Source of the DNA: Lepeophtheirus salmonis
Taxonomy: Eukaryota > Arthropoda > Copepoda > Siphonostomatoida > Caligidae
Direction of reading: 5' to 3'
Length of the DNA stretch: 64,000 nt
NCBI RefSeq assembly: GCF_016086655.4
Contig: NC_052136.2
Location: 14,446,001-14,510,000 of the forward strand
Part shown: piece by piece, positions 21,766 through 31,665 of the stretch
Position numbering within the stretch: the stretch's first letter is position 1
How the letters are laid out: each line of letters starts with the position of its first letter
The notes under the pieces: model-generated
Database searches by the model: none
What the model saw: only the letters and a program-made list of their open reading frames with translations
Told to the model about the DNA's origin: nothing
Program-made: the position numbers and the translations under genes

Positions 21766-23330
21766 TTCGTTTTAGGGGGGAGGGGGAGCACAGAGCCCAG
21801 ATCCCAGCATGGGATATAATGTTGTAAAAGAATTAAAAATTATACATTAGATTTTTTTTTAAGACTAGGAAAATGATTAAAAATGTTTGTCTAATAAAAT
21901 ATAATTTAATAAATAAAAATATTTGCTTGAGAAAATGTCGTTGAACAAAATGTGACAAAATTTATTGAAAACTATCGTAAGAAGGATTGGCCTTTCGTAG
22001 AAAAGGTCATAAATGAAATAAAACATTCTTTTCTCGAAATAAATTTGTTGTTATTAAAAAAAGGGCATTAGAAACAAAACAAAATTATGGTTCTTTAATT
22101 AATCTCTAAAAAAATTACGAATCCATTTCTTACCAAACTGTTAGAAAGAGTCCTACTAGTCATATATATCCCAATAAGTCTTAGGGGGGGGTACTTGCTC
22201 TAGCCCATCACAATGGATATAGTTTTGTAAGAATTGTATAAATATTTTTTTTTTCAAAGACGTCAAAATAGAAAAATAATTATTAACCTTTGATTTAAAA
22301 AAAGTAATTTTATAAAATAAAAATTATTTTATAAAGGAAACGTCATTAAATGAAATGTGGACACCATTTATTAAAGAGAGTCGTAAGAAGATTTGGCATT
22401 TAAAAAAATAGGTAATTGATAAAATATAACATTCTTAAGTTGAAGGATTTTTTAAAATAATATATATTAATATAAAGGATAATTTAAAACAAAAAAAGAT
22501 CCGTAAAAAAGAATCACAGATCCATTTCCCACATAATTACTTCGAGAATTGAGAGAGATCCTAATCAGGGTTGGGTTTAGGGGTACTTGTCTTAGTCCCC
22601 CACATTTGAAATAACTTAGTAAGTATTGAAATGTATATATATATAGGTTTTTTTTTTAAATTGAATTATAATTTAACAACTTTTCTTAAAAAAGTGTTAT
22701 AAATATAATATGGCATATGTATCTCAAAAATATATTTTCTTATAAAAAAAAAGATCATTTGAAATAAAAAAGACTCAGTGTTCTTTTATGTAACTTGAAA
22801 AAAAAAATGCGCACCCATTTTGCACAAAATTGAGACAAAAAGTGATAGAAGAATTTACCAGGCCCAGTTTTGACTGGACATAATTTTGTCAAAATCAAAT
22901 ATATTCATTATCTTTTTTTTTTTTTTTTTTTAATTAGAAAAAGGATTGACCTTTGTTGAAAATAAAAAAGATCATTTTAATAAAAGAAATAAGTATTATT
23001 TTATTTAAAAAAAACATCACAAAATTAAACAATCCTATAAAAAGGCTGGGGTTTGTGTAAAAAATGCCATTTAAAAATAAAATTTAACTTTATTCGCCCC
23101 AGAATTGAGCGCCCTACATTTGTATTTTCTAACTGAGTGTAAACTTTTTTTTAAAGCTTTAAAAAAAGGAAGGCATTAAAGGACACCACATTTATTCCTG
23201 TCCCAGGTTATGCCCACGATAAAACCGACTCTGGACCTGACACATTGTTATTTAATTAATCTCGTAAATAAAATATGGATCCATTTCACATAGAACTGTG
23301 AAAAGAATCCAAAGAGGGCCTTATTGCAGA
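21766..23330. repeat. Decayed tandem array, about 0.4-kb units
   Basis: Successive blocks repeat the same order of phrases: TCGTAAGAAGGATTGGC (21,975) and TCGTAAGAAGATTTGGC (22,381), 406 bp apart; a RATCCATTTC-type phrase at about 22,120, 22,520, 22,810 and 23,278; and a GGGGGTACTTGCTCTAGCC / GGGGTACTTGTCTTAGTCC phrase at about 22,185 and 22,590. Later units are shorter and more diverged. A related fragment lies at 24,880-25,030. The array is inside intron 1 of the secreted-precursor gene and has no coding potential. Confidence 0.65.
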
Positions 23331-24085
23331 AAAAACAAACAAAAACCGCCCTTTGAGCAATCAATTACGATAATTAAGGCGTTGGTACAAATACACATAA
23401 CATACTTATTTAGAGTATAAAAATCATATAAAAAATTGTATATATATCATCATATTTATTCTTGTATTTAGCAAGAAAGTTTGACAAAAAAATATTTTCA
23501 AATTGTCGATATTTGTTTGTGCAAACAACAAATACTAGTACTAAAACAAACATTGTCGTATTTACTTATATATAAGTGATTTTTGACTTTTTAGCACATT
23601 ATCACACTTGTTTTAACCCGTAAAACTTGTCTTTTTCTTTAAGGTGAAAAAAATGTATTAGTTGAAAAATGTTGCCGAAGAGGCCTTGTAAATTATTGTT
23701 GAAGCAGTAAAAAATTGAAATTTACCATTTGAATAATTTTTTTTCGAATTTTCAAGATAAGAAAGAAGTTTTCAATATATATATCTATATAAACACAGTC
23801 AAACTTGGGTAGAATAAGTCCGTATATAAGAATAATAAACCATTTTCTTGTAAAAAATAAATATGTACATTCCATAAGAGAAATATGGAGTCAAAAATCT
23901 GCATAGAATCCAATTTTTCTTCAGTTTTTTTTTTTTTTTTTTGTGATCAAACTTTTAAGAATTTCATATATTGAATATTGATGATTTTTCATTTTTATTG
24001 GTTTCAGCTGTAAGTTGGCGACAACATTTAATCGTTCTATGTTTCTTTTTAATTCATATGACATTGCTTTTCAATCAATACAAAT
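23331..24085. other. Intron sequence without recognised features
   Basis: AT-rich with a T18 run near 23,925. No gene or repeat boundary recognised. Confidence 0.45.
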
Positions 24086-24435
24086 CAGGGGGGTATGCAG
24101 AAATTATATTTTTGGCGGAGGCTTAGTTTTTGGAATTTTTTGAAAAAAAAGAAAAATTACAAAACTTAAAAAATATCGAAAATAATTTAAAAATCCATAG
24201 CTATTCAAAAAAAATTAAATTTTTTGGGGAAAATTTAAAATGTAAATTTTTCAGGAGAATAATTTCAAATATGGAATATAATTTGTTTTTCCAAAATCAT
24301 TAGCTTCTCACCAAAATATTAAATTTTTTTCTATCTTGCATAATTTGGCCGAATGACGAAAAAATATTCTTAGAAAAAGCAAAAATGCCCCTCTATTTTT
24401 AGCAACAAGCCACCCTCTGCAGACACCTTTTCAGA
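24086..24435. mobile_element. CAGGGG-type MITE in intron 1
   Basis: The left end is CAGGGGGGTATGCAGAAAT. The right end carries CTCTGCAGACACC, a mutated version of the CTGCAGACGCCCCTG terminus seen at 1949 and 48,298. The interior is the usual TTTTTTGGAAAAAA / AATTAAATTTTT text. Confidence 0.6.
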
Positions 24436-25681
24436 TATACATATTATGCGTGACACCCGAAAAACACTTTGCTGAAGGATAAGCATTAAATCCTTCATGA
24501 TTTGTCAAAAACAGCATCTAATAAAACACGGGTGGTTCACTCGAAATGGGGAGTTTCAACCTAACTTATTTACATAAGAACCACAAAATTCAAGTTTTAT
24601 ACTTACTTATAATTTATTCTTTTTAAAATCCAGTCAACTTTCATTTGAAAAAGAGGTTTTTTTTAAAATCCAGATTTGACAATAAATAATGCCTCAAAAT
24701 TCCATTTTAATGACTAGATTATAAAAATCTACGATCTTAAAAAAGGTGATTGCCTTTTTTTTCAGTTGTACGTGACATGGAAGATACTAATTATCTATTT
24801 AGCGTGTGTGCTTAGGGCCGGAGTGGTTGACATTAATGAATTCGGGAAAAATAGGATATTAGTCGGAAAATTCGAACAATATTGCCTTCTAAACAAACGT
24901 AATCAATGGAAATATGGATACAATTGATTAAATATGGTCATAACAAGGCTTGGTCTTTTGTAAAAAAGGGGATTCTATAAATAGGATATTCGATATTATT
25001 TTCTAAGAATAAACTTTATTCGCTAAATATTACTATAAAAATTTACTAAAACATAAGGCTATTAGAGTAAAAAAATGGGGCGGAAAGTGGGAAAAAAGAC
25101 ATTAACCATTGGGTTCGTGATCCCCTTTTTATCATAAATACAATGAAATAGCTGATATTAATATAATCTTCTATTTCATAGATGAAAAGTTGACTATATC
25201 TGGATTTTTGTTATACCTGAAGTATATAAAAATAAACCCACCATTTTTGCATACTTATTTAAATATATAATTTTGAAACATTTCTAGGCATCGTGTGTTT
25301 GATTTGATCCTGTTTTTGACAGATCTTCCATGATTTAAGCTTATCTTTCGGTGAAAGTATTTTTTGGGAACAATATGTATCCTTATTGATTGAAGAATAA
25401 TGTGAAACAAATTAAAAAATAAATTTGCAGAACCTAAATGTTGGTGCCAGTATATTATTTGTACCTCTAAAAAGATAAAATAGTCATGGAATTCATCATT
25501 CTTAAGATTTCTAAGAAGTTGATAAAAAAAAAAAAAGTTGACTTTATGAAGATTTTTTACTTTGTGTTTCTTCCTTACAAAGTATTTTATGTAGTAAAAA
25601 ATGAGGGTACCTTGTATAAGTCCGCCCGTACATCATTTCTTTACATTGTCTCTTTCTATCCCCAAATTGGAGACCGCGATA
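24436..25681. other. Intron sequence, tandem-unit fragment at 24,880-25,030
   Basis: The only recognisable piece is a diverged copy of the 0.4-kb unit (AACAAGGCTTGGTCTTTTGT). Otherwise AT-rich and featureless. Confidence 0.4.
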
Positions 25682-26000
25682 TAGGGGCGTTGGCAGAATT
25701 ATATATATATATATATATTTTTTTTTGAGGGAGGGCTTGATATTTGAAATTTTGTTGAAAAAAAATGCAAGACTTTCAATAACTCATAGTTATTGATAAA
25801 AAATAATTTAAAAAAAAGAAAAAAGAAATTCAAAAATTAAATAATTTTGAAAAAAATTTCCAAAATTGAATTTCAGATTAAAAATTTTTTGGAAAAAAAT
25901 TTCAAAAATACATAGATACTCACAGAAAATTAATTTTTTATGGGAAAAAAAGTCAAAAATCCAATTTCGGAGAATCATGAAAGTAAATGGAAGGTTATGT
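25682..26000. mobile_element. MITE with only the left end preserved
   Basis: The left end TAGGGGCGTTGGCAGAATT is followed by a (TA)n tract and the common A/T interior (ACTCACAGAAAATTAATTTTT). The right terminus was not found, so the end coordinate is approximate. Confidence 0.45.
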
Positions 26001-27359
26001 AATTATGTGGATTAGGGAGTAATTTTATCTCGTATTAAGTATTCCGGGGGAGGGGGACTTGGAGTCGATTCGTTGACAGAAGAATGAGGAGATCACATCT
26101 CATTAAGGAAAACTCAACGACTTTTTCTTGTATACACCATGAACCAATACAGTATAATTAAAGTATGAACATTATATGTATCATGGAGATGAGCTTCTCA
26201 ACTATTCAAGCTATTGTGATTGATTGAGTCGAGATCCCACTCTTCCCATTCCAATAATAAATTCTTCGTTTTGTAAAGCGTTGCTTCACTCCACATAGCA
26301 AAATTATTTCATTATTATTAAATGGCTGTGATAATTGAATTATCAACTGACGCGCTGTGTCCAATTTTGAGATAGAAACTTCGTGCTAACTTACAAAAGG
26401 ACCCCAAAAATGGTATCCCAGAGAACGTTGACTCTAAGCGTATTTTTACTCAATCGGGATTAGACTCTACAAATACCTATATTTATTTAAATAATTACAT
26501 CACGTTTTCATATTTTTGGGACTAAGCTGCCCCCAAATCAAAGCTAGCATTGCCTCTGATTCTAGCAACGGTCCTTTGCGTACTGATACCACATCATACT
26601 AATAACTACTCACACCAACAAAGTTGCAGTTTGACAGATTTTCTTTGAATATTATTGTATATGAAAAAGGGGTTTTGTTTTATGCTTCATAATTGCAAGT
26701 AAAAACATTTCAGGGCTAAGTAATGAATGGAAATTCTTTGTTCGGAAAAGATGAATGGGGAAAAAAAAGGAAGAAGGGATTTATTTTTTATTCTTGTGGT
26801 CTAAAGGTTGTCAGTCAACCTTTCAGGAACTAATGATGAAGGTTCAATGAATGAAGATTTTTGATATCTTTATTTTTTTAAAGAAAAAAAATGAAACAAA
26901 TTATTGCAAAATGTGGGATTATGAAGTTAATTTTTGTTTCTGTATGAAGAAGCATTATTAGAATTTGAAAAAATATTTATTATTATTTTTATTCATGTGC
27001 ATAGATAGCAAGGTAACCACATTCGTAATCTTTAATCAATATTGTCTTTGATATATGCATATATTAAAAAAAAAAAGAAAACACAAGTACATTATTGAAA
27101 TTACAATTTTTTTGTAAGAAGATTAACAATTTACAACTGGAATTACACATTACAAGGAATGCATTGATTATTCGGCTACTCATAATCAATTTGCTAATTA
27201 ATTAGTAAATACAAATCAAGTTGTTTTTTTGGCTTAGCTTAAAGTTGTAACATGTATCACCTTTGCAATTGCAACCTGAAGTTTAATATTTTCAAAGTTA
27301 TCAATTATTGAGGAAGGATCATCCATGAAATCTTAGATACATGGCAATATATCCACGTC
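26001..27359. other. Intron sequence, nothing recognised
   Basis: AT-rich, no repeat ends or coding frames of interest. Confidence 0.45.
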
Positions 27360-27960
27360 ATTTTAATTTCCTTTTCTTCTCCACTTGAGTCGGGTATCCA
27401 GAAGTGTTTGGCGTTAGTTAAAAAACCCATTGGTCAATAAACTAATTGTTCTAAGGCGGAGTGTCCTTGTTACGATCCACGTGTGACGAGATAAGCTTCA
27501 TATTATAAACTTCCTAAACCTGGAATAGTCCTTTGTCTGAGTGAAAAAGTCTGGAGTGAAGGAACTGTCAAAAAAGTCTGTCAGAGGGATCTACGTGTTT
27601 CACTGGACTCCCACATCCTCCTCCTCAGAAACATAATTCAATTCGCCACTGTTGCTGTCGTGTTGTTAACAAAGAAACATTCCTAATATTTATTTCTTTT
27701 TTTTTATAAAATAAGAATCACAAGTATATCTACTTAAACTTTTTGAAGACTAAGTTACTGTAATGGAAACAGAAGGAGTTTCAGGGATCCCTCTCTGCTT
27801 TCAACAAGATGAAGCACCTGACCACACTGCCAATATTATCATAGTGTGGTTTGTATCACATTTTGAAGTCTTTTTCGCATCTATTTTTTTTCTTTCCTGA
27901 TAGCAAATTTCTGAAATTTGCTTTCTATGACTAGGGATGAATATTTATAACATGTAAAAA
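27360..27960 (+). pseudogene. Decayed mariner transposase in intron 1
   Basis: At 27,800-27,880 the frame reads FQQDEAPDHTANIIIVWFVSHFEV, in which QQD is the second catalytic aspartate block of Tc1/mariner enzymes. Upstream (27,400-27,560) the DNA matches the relic at 53,245-53,420: CCAGAAGTGTTTGGYGTTAG, AGTGTCCTTRTTRCRATC and ACGAGA phrases in the same order. Many stops; no terminal repeats identified. Confidence 0.6.
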
Positions 27961-28671
27961 GGGGAAGAATCAAAATATCCCGTCCATAATGATAGATATA
28001 CCACAAATATCTCTTTAAAAAATAAATATAGATTCAAATACTGAAAGGTTCCCGTTTTTGCGGGTAATTTGTGTCTATTTTTCCGTACATGTTCCGGCTA
28101 AGAGTATTAATCATACCAATCCTTAGGAGAAGAAGAAAGTCAATCCTGTTTCAATAATCAGAAAGGATTGCCTAATGGCAACTACAACAACTGTTTGGTA
28201 TTATAAATGTGTACCTTTAAATATTTATTTATGTGTATTACGGGTTGGATAAATTTAAGAGGAGGAGTTTGATGTCCCAAAATCTCTTTTAGAAAAATTT
28301 CATTTATAGGATTTGGATAAATAATTATCCCCTAAGTTCCAAAACCAACTACACCATTGGTAGATACATAAAATATGTATACATATCAGAGTGGTACAAT
28401 ATATTTGACTTTTATTTTGTGAAATAATATTATGGTGTAAATAAATATCTTTTATATTTTAAAACATGCGAGTTTTTTGCTACTTGACAATTTTTTATTT
28501 TAATAGTTATTTCATTTTTTCCGATTATATACATATTTAAATTTCAATAATAAGATTTATAATATAAAACATACATATTATATATATTTATTTCTGAGTT
28601 GTTTTTTTCCAATGTTTTTTTATAAATTTACAATTACTTTTGATAACCTCTGGTCCATTCTCCCATTTTAG

Positions 28672-29101
28672 CTCCTGAGTTATTCAATCCCTGAAAAAGT
28701 ATATATGGAGTCTGAAGTTGAGCCACCTTCCTACCCTAGAATGCGTCGTGGAAGTTCTTCGAACTTTTTTGGACTATCTGGCCCCATATTTGGTCCCCGA
28801 AAGAGTCGCGAAAACCCGGTCTCCATGTTTCGTCTCAAGAAATCATCTTCTTCGTCTTATATCCCGGAACAGCCCATGGACAAACGAATGTCTATGATAA
28901 GGTAAGGGTCCAGCCCATATAATTTGTTTTTATGTTTATGTAATTTGAAATAGGTTAAAGAAAAACCTAAGGAAATTGCATTCCAATGTTTCCATGCTAC
29001 GACTTCGAAAAAGAATTTCACAAATGAGGTTAAGGAAGCGCTTTTTGGAGGATCATGATAATTGTGAAGGAGACAGAAAATGCCTAGGGGTAATAGAAGA
29101 G
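28672..29101 (+). CDS. Secreted peptide precursor, exons 2 and 3 (dibasic repeat region)
   Basis: Exon 2 is 28,672-28,901 (acceptor TCCCATTTTAG, donor AAG before GTAAGG) and exon 3 is 28,954-29,101 (acceptor TTTGAAATAG, donor GAG before GTAAGA), split by a 52-bp intron. They encode residues 37-162. Four related motifs precede basic cleavage sites: SMFRLKK (87-93), SMIRLKK (110-116), SMLRLRKR (126-133) and SQMRLRKR (135-142). Other sites are PRMRR (58-62) and DKR (106-108). Between RKR142 and KR168 lies a segment with two cysteines, NCEGDRKC (149-156, CX5C), which could form a small loop. The phrase GPIFGPRKS (73-81) faintly recalls pyrokinin endings but lacks the L-G amidation signal. A neuropeptide-like or other processed secreted precursor is the best reading; a basic helical region is the alternative. 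No amidation glycines are seen. Family not recognised. Confidence 0.75.
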
Positions 29102-29959
29102 GTAAGAATGATCCCGGATTAAATGATATATATGCGTCAGGCTTGAGCATGTTCACGCTTTTTGCGTTCATCTATTTTTTCTGAAAAATTTCGTTCATGC
29201 ACTCATTTGTAAATTTCTTTCAATTCATTTTTTTTTTTTTTGAATAAACGAATCGACAACCAAGTTATCTATCAATTTTTGTTCAAATTGAATCCGCTAC
29301 AAAAATCTTTTTGATGTACTACAGATAACATCACTTTATCGTTGTCTTATGTGACGTATTAAACTTTTCCTCTTTTCGGAAAATTGATATTGTTAGTCCA
29401 TGGAGGTTACGTTGTTATGCGTAGAGTGTTTATGACGTGACCAGTAGTTTTACCGGCTATACTTTTGCCTCTGGAAGATTTTGCCGCATTACATATTCGC
29501 CGTCTATTATGTGTTTATATTCTCGGTTTGAACTTAACTGCTGTATCTCGATTAAATTAATTATATAGCTAGGGGAAAAGAAAAAGAAAAATAGTGATGA
29601 AATAATTAGTCCAACAGTAAAGTTCGAGCCGATAACGTAAAAACAGTAAATGGCGGCGAATATGTCATGCGGCAAAATGTTTGAGGCAAGATTATCTAGA
29701 GCCATTTATGATACACTCAGTGCATCTAGTGGATAAATAACAATTCTTGTAGCCAATATAATTAGGACAGACATTAATCATTGTTTGGTCACTAGTTTTT
29801 AAAGCTTTGGTATGGAGGAGAAAGATTTCTTTCGATAGCAATGAAAAAAAAAATGAGCAAGGAAAAGAACGGAGCTCATTATTCAATCAATATGCAAGCC
29901 TGATAAGAATATATATATATATTAAAAGAACCATGCTAATAAAAATCTTGCACTTTCAG

Positions 29960-30037
29960 AACCGAAATTCCAAAAGGACAATTGAAGAGCCTGAGAATCT
30001 ATATGGACTCATGGACTATGAATCATTAAAAAAATAA
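29960..30037 (+). CDS. Secreted peptide precursor, exon 4 (C terminus)
   Basis: The acceptor CTTGCACTTTCAG ends at 29,959. The exon encodes NRNSKRTIEEPENLYGLMDY and then ESLKK and stops at TAA (30,035-30,037). It joins exon 3 in phase 0, extends the acidic segment and provides the KR (167-168) that would release the two-cysteine segment. An AATAAA overlaps the stop region. Total predicted precursor is 187 residues, a usual size for arthropod peptide precursors. The 858-bp intron 3 contains no recognised element. Confidence 0.65.
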   Translation, partial: NRNSKRTIEEPENLYGLMDYESLKK

Positions 30038-30603
30038 AACAATATATACCCGTTAATTATTTAACTAACTATAAGTAATCATCTTTAGGGGTACAATCCA
30101 ATTAAATATAATATATAAAAAAATAAATACAAATAAATTCCGGGGAGGCATTTTTTCCAATTTTTCTTATTTTGCTTGCCACCATTTTTTTCGTTTTAGC
30201 TCCCTTTTTAAAAAAGAAAGTTTTAATAGCCTAATCCCAATACTTTTTTACTACCCAATATCTAATCTTTTTTCTTAGAGAGGCAATGACATAAGTGTTG
30301 TGTATTTTTTTAATTTTTATTTGGGAGGGGTGAATGAATTGAAATATTACATATTCATCTGTTATTCTATTGAAGAGAACTTGAACCATCACAATACAAA
30401 ATGATATATGAATTAATTTGTTAGTATTAAAAAACCAATGATTTATTTCTTTTAAATTGTTTAGACTAAATCTTTTCATTTGTAATGTTATTGTTGTAGC
30501 ATTCAAATTTAATTAAAAATAAACTTCTAAATAAAAGTTATTAAAAATATATATTCAACACCCAAAAACTTTTCATCATTATTGTTTTTCTTTACCAAAT
30601 TAC
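30038..30603. other. 3' flank of the precursor gene, AT-rich
   Basis: No gene recognised. The 91-codon minus-strand frame at 30,231-30,506 has no coding character. Confidence 0.45.
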
Positions 30604-30760
30604 AGATATTTATATATGGGGTAGTATCCGGCAATGCCGGGAGTAACAAGGGATAAAAAAAAACAATGCTTTCATAATATAAAAGATAACTACTCCCCAT
30701 GACATCCTTAATGCTATTCTCCGTTTTTCATGAATACACTCAGACGTAACTACTCAATCC
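30604..30760 (-). mobile_element. Helitron-like 3' end debris and dispersed repeat copy 2
   Basis: Read on the minus strand, CTCCCGGCATTGCCGGATAC forms a GC-rich hairpin (CCGGC-ATT-GCCGG) like those just before Helitron 3' ends, but the terminal CTRR is not preserved. The adjacent 30,715-30,760 carries ACACTCAGACGTAACTACTC, shared with 6,775-6,800 and, inverted, with 52,130. The following mariner is inserted into this repeat. Confidence 0.45.
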
Positions 30761-30761
30761 T

Positions 30762-31665
30762 TATAATGGGAGCGGGGATCAAATTGTCGCCAAAATATTT
30801 TTCTACAAAAAAACGAAACAAAATATACATTTTTTAACTTTTTTATTCAAAATCAAAACTATGACGAGCATACAGGTATAGAGTAGCCATTTATTTGATA
30901 TAATCACCGTTGGCATCAATAACGGCCTCAATACGGCCTCTGAACCGGCCGCAGGCTCTTCTGACCATCTCATTGTCCATGTTGCCGAATACCTCCTTGA
31001 TGGAGTCCATCAGGCTGGCCTTGGTGCTATGGGGATGTCTGTTGGTATGTCGAGAGACATACCAACAGACAAAATAGTCCAAAGGATTAAGGTCGGGAGA
31101 ATTAGGAGGCCATAAATCCTCGGTTACGACGTCATAACAGTTCTCGGTTAACCACTGCATGGAGATTTTGGACACATGGTAGGGTGCTGAGTCCTCTTGC
31201 CACACCCAGGGCCTGTCTCCGACCTTCATGGACCTGGTAGGGTCATCTTCAACCATCTTCTTCACCTTGTCGACAAAGTCGTCGGTGTCCCTGACCTTCC
31301 TGTCCGTGTCCTCCTCCTTGGGTGCCCTCTTTATGGTGGCATCAACATCCCAGGTGTCCTCTAGCTTCTTACAGATACGCTGAACAGCCCGTAAATTCAC
31401 TCCTAAGGTTGAAGCAATCGTTGAATTGGAGATTTCACCTCCATTATTAACCAATGCCATGACTTCGGCGGACCTCGAAAGCTCCTTGTTCCACTTATAG
31501 CTCTTTATCTCCTCATATGATGACGGCATGATACTAACTGAACTACGTATCGTCAGTTGACGAGAATAGCTTTACTATTTGGTAACCGGTTTTTTATTTG
31601 ATTATGTCGTCTTCAAGTTATCAAGGTTTAAAGTAGGCGACAATTTGATCCCCGCTCCCTGTATA
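30762..31665 (-). mobile_element. Mariner (maT-like) deletion derivative with perfect TIRs
   Basis: Perfect 24-bp terminal inverted repeats at 30,768-30,791 and 31,636-31,659 begin GGGAGCGGGGATCAAATTGT. The bases outside agree as TATA before a 2-base mismatch (AT against CA), consistent with TA target duplication. The element is about 0.9 kb against about 1.3 kb for full-length mariners. Near-perfect ends imply a fairly young copy. Confidence 0.9.
30891..31529 (-). CDS. Internally deleted mariner transposase, 212 codons, open
   Basis: The frame is intact from ATG to stop. Residues 1-60 hold the N-terminal helix-turn-helix (ISNSTIASTLGVNLRAVQRI), residues 70-95 a linker (EEDTDRKVRDTDDFVDKVKK), then MVEDDPTRSMK runs directly into VGDRPWVWQEDSAPYHVSK. 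The stretch holding the first catalytic Asp is missing. The remaining two acidic positions are present (QED and SPDLNPLD) with 37 residues between them, the DD37D spacing of maT elements. After the third Asp the usual FVWG is replaced by FVCWYVSRHTN because of a local palindrome. It cannot transpose by itself, but it keeps the DNA-binding domain and could act as a repressor if expressed; that is inference. Confidence 0.85.
   Translation of the reverse strand: MPSSYEEIKSYKWNKELSRSAEVMALVNNGGEISNSTIASTLGVNLRAVQRICKKLEDTWDVDATIKRAPKEEDTDRKVRDTDDFVDKVKKMVEDDPTRSMKVGDRPWVWQEDSAPYHVSKISMQWLTENCYDVVTEDLWPPNSPDLNPLDYFVCWYVSRHTNRHPHSTKASLMDSIKEVFGNMDNEMVRRACGRFRGRIEAVIDANGDYIK

Noticed and set aside
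28868..28950. Pyrokinin assignment for the precursor gene based on GPIFGPRK
   Set aside because: The diagnostic FxPRL-G amidation ending is absent and the other motifs (M-x-R-L) do not fit that family.
28857..29171. 104-codon minus-strand frame opposite exons 2-3
   Set aside because: The plus strand has matching splice sites, phases and a coherent protein; the minus frame is its shadow.
29807..29959. 5' part of the open frame that contains exon 4 (from ATG 29,807)
   Set aside because: It ends exactly at a strong CTTGCACTTTCAG acceptor and is AT/Lys-rich; the upstream part reads as intron.
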